Positions 42,268 through 55,509 of a stretch of DNA of 64,000 bases are shown here, in pieces. Origin of the DNA: Onthophagus taurus (Eukaryota > Arthropoda > Insecta > Coleoptera > Scarabaeidae). The stretch covers positions 10,857,501 through 10,921,500 of the forward strand of contig NC_091966.1 of NCBI RefSeq assembly GCF_036711975.1, given 5' to 3'. Position 1 is the first letter of the stretch, and every line of letters starts with the position of its first letter. The notes below the pieces were generated by a model, which was not told where the DNA came from, did not search any database, and was given only the letters and a program-made list of their open reading frames with translations. Position numbers and translations under genes: made by a program.

Positions 42268-43494
42268 TTAGATAAAAAAAAAATAAGAATGAAACTGAAC
42301 TTTAAGTGTAAAATAACATTAAAAATTAAAATGAAAAAGATTATATAAGAGTATGTATGGTTTAAGGGAAACCGTGTAAGTTTGATTAAATTTTTGAAAT
42401 TCTTTTACATCTTTGTAGGGTTTATATCAGAAAGTTCGATACTTTTATATTTATTCCTAAAACCAATTGCTAATTATTTGTTTACTATTAGTTACGTGAT
42501 AGAGTCCTACGATCCCAGTACTTCGCTGGCGATTTCCAATTAAAACCTATTTTTCAACCATTTTTAATTAAAAATGCGGATTTTTCTGGTCTTATTCACA
42601 TACATATGCATTTGTAACCTTCGCCGAGTGACAAACAACTCAGATTTAGCGGTACTAACAATAAGAACGATAACGAACATTCAAAATTTTTTAATAATGT
42701 TGATTGATCACCAGGACCGACATTGAAAAGTCCGAACCGAGATTCGAACAGTACCTAAAAAAGAATGTATGTAGGATAGCGGGAGGGTTCCTCATTCGGG
42801 CAACCCGTACGTATGGTCTTACCACAGCAACCAATACATTACTGTGAGGAACAGGTATAGTACGTTATCGATCTTTTGAGCTGAACGTGTTAATTAACAA
42901 TACATAGGCTTTTAATGTGTTAGACGATTGTGCTCCTCAAGATTTATAGAACAAAAATATCCTTTAACGTTGTAACGCATCTATTAAAAATCAATCGTTT
43001 TTACACAATCTCAACAAATCTTGAAAAAAAATTTTTTACATGAATGCTAAAGGTAATTGCAACTACTTCGCTTTATCGAATTAACTCGGATTATAAAAAA
43101 TACTTGAAGAAACAGCATCGAGTTGGATTTTTTCTTTGCTGTTGTTGGCTCAAATTATGAAAAATGTCTTGGTGATAATCTCAAGGATGCTAGAACGTTT
43201 GATGGCCGTCCACATCTTGAAATGCTGGTAGTTTTATATTTTTCCAATGGAGTGTTCAAGTGCTTTCAGACGAAAATTAAATGAATCTATTTTTAAGTTG
43301 CGGTTTTTTATTATTCTTTTGTGGTTCTCTACAACTACTATTGGTGGACTGTGGATGGTAGATAGAAGAGAGCAACTATAACCACCAACAGGAATATTTT
43401 TTAACTGAAGCTCCTTCGATGAAGGCGAATAGTAATAGTAATAATTACTTCCCTTGTTTAACAGAATAACAAATATTCTGTCCTAAAAAAACAG
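42268..43494. other. Intergenic, no gene seen
   Basis: AT-rich; no supported ORF, exon or repeat. Confidence 0.4.
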
Positions 43495-43620
43495 TTCAAT
43501 GGACTGGTTTGACGAAGAGTACAACGATGATACGGAAAGAAATAATAAAGCCTGTAGAAAAGTGCAGCAGCGTACAGAGCTGAGGAGAGCAAAGGAGAGA
43601 GGCCAAATACGATCTTGACG
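43495..43620 (+). mobile_element. LINE fragment, endonuclease-RT linker
   Basis: SMDWFDEEYNDDTERNNKAC then ELRRAKERG matches the WFDEEC...KNxAR...RRxxKE linker common in LINE ORF2. Too short to place. Confidence 0.5.
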
Positions 43621-43913
43621 CTAATGACGATACTGAAGTAATGCATGTGTTCATAAGACAAAGATGTCAATTACGAAGTATTTATATAGAAAACCAAACT
43701 GCAGGTGTCACGTATTAACTGTGGTAAGTACGTTAACAGGTCAACTTATGATACGGAATTCTCTCTCAAAAAGCTCGTTATACATTTTAATTTTTATTGC
43801 GTTTTCTAGTTTCAAAGCAATCTTAATAAACAAGTTGGTGTGGAATCATTAAAGTTTTTTGCTATCTGTATGGTCTGAGTGTTTTCGGGTTAGTTCAGAT
43901 TATTTCATTTTTT

Positions 43914-44329
43914 TCACGTAGAGGATCGTGAAAAAACATCTACGGAACATTCGACCTGTTCTGAAGATGCTACCTCTTCAACTTCTTCAACATATCGGGA
44001 TTTTAATGTTCTGCTTACGGGCGCCATTAAGGTGTTAAAAAGGTAGTTCATTTTACCTTGTTTGTGAACCGATTACGCTGAGCGGAAGTCATTTCCGAAT
44101 CGACTTCCTCGAACTCTCGGTGAGATTCTATGGAGGTGTGGTATCTTTGCCGCTTGGATTATCCCCCATTTGCCCCCAGGTGCGGAAATCTGCCCATCCA
44201 CTACGTTGCAGTGGGTATAGGGTTCCGCCCTTCTTTTTTTGGCCTCGGCTCTCCAGTTCCGTTTTTTGCAGTAGACTTCACCGAAACCCTAGCCGTCGAG
44301 TTATCTCGCAACAGGTTTGGATGTGACCT
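43914..44329 (-). pseudogene. Coding-like relic, unknown transposon or gene
   Basis: The minus strand shows three neighbouring open pieces with one or two stops or shifts between them: RSHPNLLRDNSTARVSV.. to 44201, SKRQRYHTSIESHREFEE with VDSEMTSAQRNRFTNK, and MNYLFNTLMAPVSRTLKSRY with VEEVEEVASSEQVECSVDVF (44051-43914). GC is well above its surroundings. Their order suggests one decayed protein. Plus-strand ORFs over the same bases are low-complexity shadows. No family is recognised. Confidence 0.4.
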
Positions 44330-44739
44330 GAGATATAAAGGTTGAGCTAATGAACTTTTATCCCTTTTTAATTCTTATTGCAAACATTTGTTAACAACAA
44401 GTTGAAACGTTTTTACGGTACTTAAATAGGGATTTCCTTTAAAATCAGTCGAAAATCGAGGAATAGGAAAACAAAGGCATAATCAGAATTACAAAGATTA
44501 TAATTACATCTTTATACAGGATGTATGCATTATACGGTTGAATATCTTCGTTGTATATCTAGTTCCCAAGGCTCTACATTTATAATTAATTTTAGACTTC
44601 AATAATGGTTTTGTTAGAAACAAAAAGTTAGAAAAGTTAAAATGTATTTTTGAAAGTCCAGCTTTTCAAAACTGGACATTTTGAACACAAAACTATAATA
44701 ATATCTGTCCTGTAAAAGATAACGCTCTTTGCTCCCTGC
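44330..44739. other. Intergenic, no gene seen
   Basis: AT-rich sequence with no supported feature. Confidence 0.4.
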
Positions 44740-44940
44740 TGATGAGTTCAATAAAACTTTGTTCGTTTAAAGCCTTTTCCATTCTAATTTAGAATCCGGT
44801 AGAATTTCTTGGTGTCTCCTTTTTCGTGTGTGAATCCTGCTTTCTTCCCTCCTCCGTGTTCTGTACTCCTTCGTTTGTCTAATTCAACGTTGCTGGTGTA
44901 CTCTTCGTCAAACTAGTCCATTGAACTCCGTTGTTTTTTT
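44740..44940 (-). mobile_element. LINE linker fragment, minus strand
   Basis: The reverse strand repeats the 43495 motif: SSMD-FDEEYTSNVELDKRR and later Arg/Lys-rich text. A diverged second copy in opposite orientation. Confidence 0.45.
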
Positions 44941-46177
44941 TTAAATATTAGAACTTGCAGTCTCATGGAAATATTTCTAGATGTGTTCAAGTCAATTTAA
45001 CATTTTCATTCTTTTATTTCCAAACTCCAAATTTATGTTTTCATTGTACGCTCTATTTGTGCTGTGATCTTTAAGGTTCAGTCAATTTCTTGTGTTGTTG
45101 TCCTATTATTTTTTTGACATTCGCATTTTTCTCTGCCCCTCCTGCACAACCAAGTAGTGGTCAGAATCGACGTTAACAACGATTACATAAAAGCAAAAGC
45201 AATCGAATCGTTTTTATTGGTCAAATACTTGCTATTAAAAATGGACGATTTCGCATCTAATTTGCAACGATTTCCAACGAATACATAACCATTCATGTGT
45301 GTTAACGCTTTGTTCAAAGTAGTAAGTAATTGGTTCTACGAATCCACTTATTATGTTAATTAAAGCTTTCAAAGTTATTAACGCCCGTTTGTGCCGCAAT
45401 AATTAACCATCAGTTAACACTAATATTTACTTGCGCCGTTCATTAAGCCCCACTTATTTTCAGTTAATTAAAGTTTCATTTACGAGTTAAATTTTCGGGT
45501 GTTACTGATGCTTTAAGGATAGTTTAAGACTGACTGTGAAATGGTTATTTGTATATTAAGGCATAGAAAAAAATTGTAGCTGAGACCGCTTTTACATCAG
45601 TATATACAATTTGAAGAGATATTCTTATGTAAACGCAGAAAAAGCAATGATACAATTCATCGCAAAATTTTAATTTCTCTCATTGAAAAAGCAGTTATGA
45701 TTAGTGTGTTTAGTGATTATAGATACAGCAGAGATTTATATCCTTACTATATTTATTAATATTATAGTTCATGTGTTTATTTTTTGTTTATTTGGTGTCT
45801 GAAATATAAACAATAAAATTAACAACCTAGAATTTTCAAATTAAAAATAGCTTTTTACATGTGTTGTCGGTGGACGAAATTTTTAAGATTTTCCTAAATA
45901 CGTTGTGATTTAGAGGACGGGAAGAATATATGTGATTTCCTCCACCTGTTGTGCATAATGCATTCTTATATTCTTGTATATTCATCCAAAAAAAATTTGC
46001 TATTCTTAAAATTACTTTTATTACCTTTATTTTTTCAAATGTAGACAACTCTGCTTTTGTTGTCTTCCTTTTCTTTTTTTTTCTGCTTTTCTATATTATG
46101 ATTTGTATTTGCGCAAATTGGTGTATGTAATTATCTGGGACCGTTAACACTTAATTAGTCACGTGGATAGAAGTAGT
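44941..46177. other. Intergenic, no gene seen
   Basis: AT-rich. Worn LINE-like text may exist around 45000-45180 but cannot be read securely. Confidence 0.35.
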
Positions 46178-46515
46178 ACACACATACACTTAACTTGGCG
46201 AAGATGATGCGTTGAAGATTAGGTTATCTGATTTGGTAACACCGTACCAGGCCCACGAAAATAAAATAACAAAATGTATGAGTTCACTGGTTTCCGGTAT
46301 TGAAGCAGTCATTAGCTGTCTCGGGCATTCTAGTGACGATGATGAGAATAGTGGTAGTGGCAGGGCGAAATATTAATCAGATGATGCTAATGTTGTTATC
46401 TCGTCTGAAGGAGTACAAGTGTTCCTGGCTAAAGAACTGATAGTACACGTTTATAGAAATGATAGATTTAGGATATCGATTCTAAAATCTGCTAGTGATT
46501 TGTCGAAACTTTAAT
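46178..46515 (+). pseudogene. Coding-like relic with one stop
   Basis: One plus-strand frame runs LGEDDALKIRLSDLVTPYQA, MSSLVSGIEAVISCLGHSSD, DDENSGSGRAKY, then TAA, then SDDANVVISSEGVQVFLAKE to a second stop. About 110 codons with a single interruption and sensible composition suggest a recently disabled coding segment. No family is recognised. Confidence 0.35.
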
Positions 46516-47937
46516 TTGGCAACGATTATATTTCTTTTTTCTTATAAGCTTACTCCCCTTAATTTATGTGCTTAACTATATATTACCAGAATCTGTATGG
46601 GTTGCACATCAACACTTCCACCTCGTATGCGACTTGCCTGAACCTGGTCGACGACTTGATTTATTAACTGAGACCAATCTGAATGAATCTATCTGTAGCA
46701 GTTCATCGCTATCAATAGAGTCGTTCGGATGCAGATAGATTCCAAGATTCTTCTCAAAAAGTACAGTGTTTATCGTTATTGCTACTGTTAGTACTCTGGT
46801 TGTAGTACGGCGGTGTTCTTATTGTTATACGTGTGTCTTGGTTTTGTTCGGATGTCGAGGAGCTGTAATGAAGTACATGTTGTACACCCGAGAATAATCC
46901 TGTGATGCAGGTCCGTTCTCCGAACACATCTATGTTATTGTTCAGCGACTAAACGTTTTCAGCATTTCTTGAAGCTTTGCTGAAGCTTGTTTCTTCAAAT
47001 TAATTACGCCATTTGTAACGCTTGGTTTTTATTGCCGATACACAAAGTGCAATGTAAATAGTGCACACCTTCAACATAAATGGCTAACGATATCCGTAAT
47101 ACACGTATGATTTGGTATATTTCGCTAGGTGGTGCCATTTTCAATTAAATCTTGTGTTTAATCTCAAATTCTTCTTTGTCTCCTCCTTTATAAATATCTT
47201 AGTATTGTTATAGTAGTACCTTTCCTTAAAAATATCTCTTTGTAACAATCTTGTTACCTGTTTCGCTTTAACTTTTATTTACAATACATTACGAGAGTGT
47301 AAATTGATTTCGCTTCCCATGAAAGGTTCACATGAAACGCTGGTTGTCAAAGGCACCTTCTACATCAATATAAACTGCAACAGACATATCTCACTCGATA
47401 TTCACAGAGTGGATGAATACTGATTTGGATGAAATGTCGTTCAAACGTTTTCACGCCAAAGACGAAATGGGTTGATATGATTTTCGGCTGATGTAATCTT
47501 TTTTTCAGGATTTTTTTTTCGAAATTCCTAAAGATATCCCTGTGATATACATCAACCATACATAATATACATCACCCGGTGTAATGTTGTTAGCATCATC
47601 CGATTTAAATGGTGAGAAAGACCATTCCACATATATTTACATTAATTACTACGAGAGTACTCAAATCCTTTGTTATCAGAATTCCTAACGTTTCCTGTGA
47701 ACATCTTTTCCAATCTTGCACTCGACAGAGTCCCTTTGTGTCATTTACTTGTGGTATTTGAACCTATGTAGTTTGTGAACAGTCTCTTGTATATGTACTT
47801 TGCTTTATTGAAGTTTTTGATCAATTTCACCCAGAATAAATCTTTTACATGCACAGTCTCCTCCTAAGTGGACAAGATATTTTTATTAGTAATGTGGATA
47901 AAATAAAAGTCGATGTTACAATTCCTTAAACTATAAA
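46516..47937. other. Intergenic, no gene seen
   Basis: AT-rich; chance ORFs only. Confidence 0.4.
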
Positions 47938-48153
47938 TTAGTAGAAGTGTAGCATGTAACTGTGCTGCACGTAAAAACAAAGAGTAATATTTGATTTATA
48001 CGGAACATTGTTCAAGTCAGGAAAATGTCCATATTCACCGCAAACACAACGCTGCTTCGAAAACAAGGAATTGTTTACTATTGGTAGTACTAACTCCATC
48101 CTACAATTCGTGCAATATTTACATGATTCCCCATTATCTGTGAGAAATGCCAT
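47938..48153 (-). CDS. Candidate small Cys-rich ORF, 71 residues
   Basis: The minus strand reads ESCKYCTNCRMELVLP, then FSKQRCVCGEYGHFPDLNN. Paired cysteines (CKYC, CxNC, CVCG) could bind zinc or form disulphides. A possible acceptor (TTTCTCACAG) lies inside the first codons, so this may be an exon rather than a complete gene. No family is recognised. Confidence 0.25.
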   Translation of the reverse strand: MAFLTDNGESCKYCTNCRMELVLPIVNNSLFSKQRCVCGEYGHFPDLNNVPYKSNITLCFYVQHSYMLHFY

Positions 48154-48786
48154 ACAAAACTTTTATAGAAAAAAATAATTGCGAAAGTAATTTATCTAAG
48201 AAAAATTTACATTTCATTTCATTGATTTTTCAATCCCCTTTCTTTATAAAACTTCGTTTGAAAACCTTTTAATCTTTTTTTATTATTTTACGTTCATATT
48301 ATGTAAAACGGTTTCATTATCTTTTCGTTAGTACAGTATTACCGGAAGGTTTAACGTGAAGTATTTTTTTTCCTTTATTCCCATCTTTTTAGCTTCCTCA
48401 CGGCACACTTACAATGACTCCTAATGAATATTCAATGTACTAAAATGGAGGGAAGAGTCGAGTTCAACGTTCCTTATCCATCTTAATCCTTTACCATCAC
48501 AAATTTAATAGACTGCATATCACATAGTACACTAAAATTAACGTTAATTTCAAATTTCTCTCAAACTATAATTACTGTAAATGAAGACGTAGACATGACT
48601 TAACGCTAACATGATTTTCCGTAAACATGACGGCGTTTGAATATATCTAGTACTGCAAGTAGAGTTTGTGGTTATGTTTAAGACTTAAATAATTTGATTA
48701 ATTTTAATTAATGATTTCAAAACAACTTTTGAATGTAAAATGAGTAGAGAATAACTATTTCTAGTTAAAATTTGTAGAGGATTAAT
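48154..48786. other. Intergenic, no gene seen
   Basis: AT-rich; nothing supported. Confidence 0.4.
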
Positions 48787-49108
48787 AAATTCAGTCCCCA
48801 ATAGGGTTTCCGGTTCCGTTTTCGGTCTCTCCTTCCTCGTCTTTTTGCTGCGTGAACGTGTCGACCCCGATACTCATAAATATACAAGCCGTTTCAGAGA
48901 AGTTCTTTCGCGCCACGTAACCGCAGCCCCCTGTGTGAAGTACTTTCTGGTTCGAGAAGGATATAAGGTTGTTATACGAGGAGACGATACAATTTGCGTG
49001 TCAATGATACGACGATATGGGTCGCCGGTTCGGATGTCTAGAAAGTTTTCATACTCCATCCCCATTCAAATTGACGACGTTCGCATTGGGTTCCGAGAGT
49101 TCAGCTAA
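48787..49108 (+). other. CpG-rich island with open frame on both strands
   Basis: The plus strand has about 104 open codons after an acceptor-like AATTCAG (SGSVFGLSFLVFLLRERVD, VIRGDDTICVSMIRRYGSPV). On the minus strand 49104-49055 is a possible 50-nt exon (TTATTAG| ... GGA|GTATGA) reading ELSEPNANVVNLNGDG. The island is clearly richer in GC than its surroundings. Which strand, if either, is coding cannot be decided here. Confidence 0.3.
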
Positions 49109-49109
49109 T

Positions 49110-50399
49110 AAAATGCAAACGTAAACTTTTAATAGAATTTGCGGTATCGGATACGAGATCACAGTTTATTGGCTATGTGCATTGCAAACTACAACTTGTG
49201 CTATACCAATTTAAATATATTTATTCCAAAATTTAATTTGGAAATGGGGGTTAATTAAGACTAAAATGAAGGAATTTTGTAGAATTTATCACGAAACATG
49301 TTTTTAAAAAATGTACTAATTTGTGTTTCCATAATAGATGTTTTCGTAGATGATCTTCCATTTGAGCGCTTCACTCCCTCGCTTCCGTTACATAGTATTC
49401 CATATTTAGATGCGTGGGGGTGATAAATCGATCTGTTAAATTCCAAAGGGAAACTTCAAATGTATCAAATGGTTCTACGCATGTTTTCGTCGCTTTTATT
49501 TATACATTCGGGTATTAAATTATTAATAATTTTAAATCATTTGGATTAAATAATTTCAACACAACTTAATACAAGATCATCATTATTATTTATACCAGTG
49601 TTCATTGTCAAATTAAAACTTTAGTATAATTAAATTACATTTGTGGTCAATGCACATCATAAAAGGATGCATTACCATTGTTTATAAAGTATTATAGTTA
49701 CCTCATCACAGTTTTCGGCTCCTTACTTAACAACACGAAAAAGATATTTTATTTGCGATTAACATGAGAATCTTTTATGTGACGACGAAGAAATAATATA
49801 AAGTAGGGTGCTCTCAACAGTTTCATTCACTATCTTATTCTATTAGGTGAATAGTTTTCAAGATATACACAAGTAATTCAAATAAACAAAATCTAGTGAA
49901 TATTTTCAAATCTGTTCTGAAAATTTTTTGGTCTGCTTAATCATAAAATACTAACTCATTGTTTTAGGTGTTAGTACTACTATATTATTTAATATTAGCA
50001 ATCTTAATGCAACATTAATGAGCTATTCGTTTCTAACTTAATTTACTACGGTTACATGAAAAGTACTCATTCCGTTAGTTCAAACATTCATGTATCTAAC
50101 ATTGCTTTTATGTGTATTAGGTTTTTAACACCTTCACTAGCACATTCAGTTTAAATATGGAGAGCTATCTTGGAATCCATGAGATGGAGAGCCTCGACGT
50201 AGATGTGCTGGTGTACCCTCTTTTCATGTGTCGGGGTATACATCGAGTAAAATCGATATGCACTGATTCGTTTTTATTTCTATAGTTGTTTTCTATATTA
50301 ACTAGAATTCAGGTTCATCCATAAACGTGGTCACAACTTATTAAATATAAACAAGTCTGCTGTGGGACGCCTACTTGGATTTTTCTCAAGTCAAACTAG
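49110..50399. other. Intergenic, no gene seen
   Basis: AT-rich; nothing supported. Confidence 0.4.
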
Positions 50400-50890
50400 A
50401 AACCATCTTGTTCGATCTTGAAAGAGCGTTCAGATAAATGGCATTCTAAGATTCTTGAATATCATCATTTCAAGCTTGTGTTTCAATTCGTCATGCCATA
50501 CTTTTTGAAAAGCTTGCGTCACATTCAGAAATATCGCTGAGCAAATCATATTTTCTTCAAGTGTGGATTTTGTGGATCTGATCAACTTGTAAAATATAAT
50601 AAAATGTATTAATCTTTTAAGTAATATTTTTCAAGCAGTTTGGACATTATCGGCAGTAGTGATGTTGACCGATAAGATGTTATTTTGTAAAGTGACTTTC
50701 GTGATTTAGGGATCATAATTGCTTCATCCACTAATTCAACTATAGCTTTCCTCGGAAGCTCTTCCACGATCTAGCCGGTTATAAGGTAGGAACTAGGAGC
50801 TTTTTTCAGATTAGCATTAGACTAGATTTCCTTTATGACTTCAGCTGGAGAGGTGACTATTAGTCTGCTTTCATGAACAATGGTATCTGT
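50400..50890 (-). mobile_element. Decayed Jockey-like LINE fragment, copy 1
   Basis: The minus strand parallels 61440-61850: a decayed form of DQIHKI...AIFLNVTQAF...WHDELKHKLE (RT fingers and motif A), preceded by SPAEVIKEI. The copies share CAGAAATATCGCTGAGCAA/G and ATGACTTCAGCTGGAGAGG. Confidence 0.6.
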
Positions 50891-52690
50891 CAATGAGATA
50901 CTTGTCAGAGATTTTAGATTCTTTTTTGCTTAATTTTGAGATGTTTAGCTCAAGGTTGTGTTCGATTTTCACATAATTGCTTTACACGTTTTTATTTGCT
51001 AATACTTAAGCTTGGACAACCTTTAGCAATTTTCCACCGTTGGTGATAATGAGCTTCGATGCAGTGTGTTTCTTATTTTAATCACCACCTACTCGGTTAT
51101 CTATTTCTTGAAGGAACTATTCATATCTTTCACATATGAGAGCTGTGGAGACACAAATCATACCACATTGTGCAAATAATATCATTGGTTTTTAAACTTA
51201 TGGTGGACATTGAACAGCAGGTCAGTTCCAAAGTGTTAGATTCCGTCAATGTGATTGATTGCATTAAATCGAAGACTCTTGAATTGGATAATGAAACATT
51301 TATTAACACAGATGAACAACGAGCTAATAATAATGAGGGGCCTATATAGACAACGATGACAGCATTTCCTCGATTAGTCCGGTTTCAAACGGTCCGGTGA
51401 AACGTTGAAACTGATTATTCGGATTACGCGAGGTATTTCTGTACACTATTACTTAAATGAAACATTATGACATATTTAGTTGGGTGCAGATACGGTTATA
51501 TTGCTGCTTTTTATTTAAAATTAAATTTCCTAAATCTGCTGTATTTCTGGTCCAAAGGTGTTGTCTAATACGTTTTGGTTAATGAAACAAACATATAAAT
51601 TTTGTCAAAAAGATAACCTGCCATATGTCACTAAGAAACATAGGACGTTAATGATTTCTTAGTTCTTACCTTACAATTTCCGAAGTTAAAGGTATCATTG
51701 ATTCATTCATTTTAACAAACATTAGGTTCGTTAATGTTTTGAATAACAATTTAATTTAGTTTTATATAGTTGTTCTTTTTTTAATTTGAACCGGTTATGT
51801 AATTGTTTGATTTGTTAGTATCAAAATGACAAAAATAATTTTGTTGGAATTATTAATATGCTGTGAATACATTCGATGTATTCTCTACATAAATTGTGTG
51901 TATTAATTTTTAGAATCCTTATAAATTATTAAATTTCATTTGATATTATCATAATTTCAATTCAATAAAAGCTCTCGTTGTATAGACACTTTTATAAATC
52001 TGAATAGAAATGTATCACGGTTTCCCAGTGAAAAGTATCAGATTAAAGTAGTCACGTATAATTACACAGGCTGTTTCCTGGAATCTGAATTGTAGACCAC
52101 GGTACCAAGTCGACTAGGAAACCTCACACCAATGCTATGAAATCTTCCAACTGAATGAATCCAATTATTTCCATTACATTAAACCCTTCTCTATATTCCC
52201 TTTTCAATAATTTAATAATGTTTCAACTGATATCAACATAACAAATATGAATACTAAAAAGTATACGAATTCACTATGATATTGATTTTTATGTTTCGTT
52301 TGTTTTTCGTTTGTTGGCTAAACTCAAAAGTTTCTAATTTTATTTTTAATAACTCCAAGCTCGAGAACCTTCGAACTTTTATTTCATACTAAATTTATGG
52401 ATTATTTTCATGTCCTAACAGATATCATTTGTTGACTCTTCTCATTATAAATTTCTCTCGAATTGCTCCGTGTTAAACATAGAATGCTGATTTTGACATA
52501 CACCATCTCAGCTCATGAAGGTAAATATACTCTGGAAACTTCAGTTTGGAGCCTCAACCACATCCGCAAAAACCGCGTGCATGGTAAGATAGGTGGCCGC
52601 AAATCCTACCACCAGCTTTCTATTGGCTAATCTCAACCACGTACTTTTTCTACCTTAAAGCTTTCTGCAATCCTGTTCTTGCGCTAGTGA
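50891..52690. other. Intergenic, one short coding-like ORF
   Basis: Mostly AT-rich non-coding. A 49-codon plus-strand ORF at 51200-51349 (MVDIEQQVSSKVLDSVNVID) has coding-like composition but no recognised family and no support around it. Confidence 0.25.
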
Positions 52691-52914
52691 TCTCTATTAT
52701 TGTATTTTTTCTGTTAAATATCATCATATTTCAAATAACATTTTTTGTACTATTAACCATTCTTTCAATCAATAAAATCTTTATATCTTGGAAATGCGAG
52801 CTTGCTTCCCCATTCGTAGTTTATATTACAATCCAGCTAGTATTTTTGTTCGGGTTTCTTGGGTTTGGTTTGGTATAGATCTTTGGGGCATACATAAATT
52901 TTTGAATTACCTAC

Positions 52915-52964
52915 CCAGACGACCGTTCTCGATGACGTGGGAGTCGTTCCCCATCGAGTTGCAC
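52915..52964 (-). other. Possible mini-exon with start codon
   Basis: A 50-nt minus-strand segment sits between AACATTATTCAG and CTGG|GTAGGT and contains ATG with 13 codons (MGNDSHVIENGRL). It lies in a GC-richer patch. It is phase-compatible with 49104-49055 and 22460-22307. Support is suggestive only. Confidence 0.2.
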
Positions 52965-53021
52965 CTGAATAATGTTTATTCTATCCGGGGGCAAGTTTTT
53001 CTTTTATGCCGGAAGTCGTAG

Positions 53022-54335
53022 AATGCATAACGAGGTTGTCGAAGCTGGTTGGACGTGCTTTTATATGGCTGCCGTGACGGAAAAGTACCCCTTCAGCTTT
53101 TTGTTTACGTTTGATCTAACGGAATTATAAATTTCAAATAAATTTTTTATTCAGTTTTTATTCCATCATTTTTAGTTTATTAATATTTTAGTATTTTTTA
53201 TGGGAAGCTATCTTTACAGCTTTATTTTTGTTTATATTTTAACGTTACGCGGCTTAGGTTAAGATATATGTGGCTTATTTTATTACTGTAATGATTGGAA
53301 TTAGTTAGATAAATAGTACTTAAAGAAGATATTATGGTTAAGATACACAAGGATAAAATATTTCGTATTCGTATTGCATGGTGGTAGCAATTGATAAAGT
53401 TAATGTTCCCAAAAAGAGCAAGCTCTCAGAGCGCCTGACACAATGGTCCTTTGTGTGATATTTGGATGGTGGAAAAAGCCACGTCTTCCACGCTGCATTC
53501 ATACATATACAGTGACAAATGGAGCAAACGGTTTGTTTCCTTTTCTATTGCGTATGGAAAGCAGATTTATACCATTACCGACGTAATTTTTTTAAATTTT
53601 TATTTCAACGAAGTAGATAGTTTAAAAAAGTAGAATTGATGAGCTTAAATTTACATTTGTGGGATATCTACGCAATAAATTACTTCGAATTCTCATCTGA
53701 ACTTTTCCAGTACACCATGTTTTTTATTGTTTGGACGTAATTTTCACCAGCTGGTTTATTATCTCCAGTCGTCATTTTCGGTATGTATGTGCGGCATGTT
53801 TATCCCTCGTAAAACTGTGGGTGTAATAAAATGTAAACGGGCAAGCTCGATCGCACATATAAAATCAAAAAGGTGTAAATAAAATCGATAATGCAAATAA
53901 AATTCAAAAACATTTTTTATGTACAAATTTAACCCTAAATAAAATCAATTTTTAAATTCAATTTAATTTGTTTTTGTATTGCTTCAAATATAAATAATAA
54001 ATGCACACATTCACGAACAAATTTGTTATTGTGTTACTATAAAATTGATAGAAAGTGTATTTAAGCTTTTAATATGATTAATATTAAGAATTTGATGAAA
54101 TTTTTCACATATATTTAATCAACTTACGTTGATTAATAATTAATGTTAATTTAAACAACGAATAATGAATAATAATGAATGACGTAAGTTATAACCTAAC
54201 AATTACTTACTATATTTAATCATTTATATCATTAAAACATATATTGATTATCCAGGTACCTACATTAACTTATTTATTTTAAATTATTTAGGCCCACTTT
54301 TATTATCGTCCTAATAAATTATCTAGCAATTTTAA
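53022..54335. other. Intergenic, no gene seen
   Basis: AT-rich; no supported gene. TTAATAATTAA-like low complexity at 54050-54300. Confidence 0.4.
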
Positions 54336-54339
54336 GCGC

Positions 54340-55500
54340 TCAGTGACTAAGGGCTGGATTTATCTATCGAAGAAATTTAACAAAAGGAATTAATGTTTCT
54401 CCAGAAGTAAGATTTTTGGAAATCACCTTTGATTCTAAGGTAACCATAATGCGATGTGATAAAGCTTTGAATCATCATTAGGCTAAGGGGTCAGGTACAA
54501 AATTGGGTGCGGACAAGAAGGTGTTGGAGCTGTCAGCAAAAGTAACTGTACTTAAAAAAACTTAACGCAGTTCATAACTTTGGTATACGGTGTATTCTAG
54601 GAATATTTCTAACAAATACTTCAAAGTCGACGTGAATGTTAAACTGAATTATTTTGTTAAAATATGCATACAGTTAAAGCATTGTTGTGACCTAAACTCA
54701 ATGTCCATGTTGTTTCATAAATCATTGTAAACATACAGAAACCACAAAACCAGCGATAGTACGAGACAAAGCATTATTACAAACTTTAAGTTATAAGTTG
54801 CCCCGGACCTTTCCTTTGGATAAAACTTCATCCCTTAGTGTTTAAGGGAACCTATTTTAAAATTAGACTTTTCGCACTATTCTACGGACAGTACCCCACA
54901 AGAATTATTCAGAATTGAGTTTAAAAACATTATAAATTCTTACCGCAATGCTAGTTGCATCTACGCCGATGGTAGTAAAAAGGAGAGGGGTGCCGGATGC
55001 GCTTTTGTTGTTAACAGCTCTAACTACTCGTGGACCCTCGAAAGTTATGCATCTATTCGGTTTGCGGAATTGAACACTATATTCTAGGCTCTTTTATTTA
55101 TTCGCATGAATAATGGGGGTAATGCATTCCTTATTATTACTGACACCTTCAGCGCTATTAGATCAATACAGGATTTGTATTCAAGAGAACCGATTGTACA
55201 AACAATTAGGGAATTAGTGCATGTCATCTTAGCTTCCGGGCGACAGCCCATATTTGTATAGGTTCCGTGTAACGTCGACATTGTTGTTTCGATGGTGCGG
55301 AATACTACAACATTGAGATAACAATATGTCGTCGATGTAAGGAATCACATTAAATCCGTAGTATACAATAAATGATAAGATTGGTAGCTTGGGACCAGAA
55401 GGTTACTTTCGGTAGACCCAAGCAGGTTAAGCTTGCTAGGTTCCACATAGGGCACATACACTTAACTTCTCGTTACATATTAAAAAGGGAAGGTCCTTAC
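54340..55500 (+). mobile_element. Decayed LINE with RNase H domain (I/Jockey-like)
   Basis: In order on the plus strand: VRFLEITFDSKVT (FLGITFDSKLTW segment after RT), LGADKKVLELSAKV, then IYADGSKKERGAGCAFVV (RNase H start) with SYASIRFAELNTIF, IITDTFSAIRSIQDLYS, and finally KQVKLARFHIGHIHLTSRYI (the RxRIGHTxLTH tail). Stops and shifts are frequent. An RNase H after RT points to the I/R1/Jockey group of LINEs. Confidence 0.75.
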
Positions 55501-55509
55501 TGTTACAAC

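Noticed and set aside
42728-42760. tRNA-like GTTCGAATC on the minus strand
   Set aside because: No cloverleaf can be formed with the flanking sequence.
42766-42790. GTATGTAGGATA resembling the start of the gypsy LTR
   Set aside because: The match ends after about ten bases.
44120-44345. Two overlapping plus-strand ORFs of 68 and 71 codons
   Set aside because: Low-complexity Pro/Phe/Cys text; the minus strand gives more protein-like pieces.
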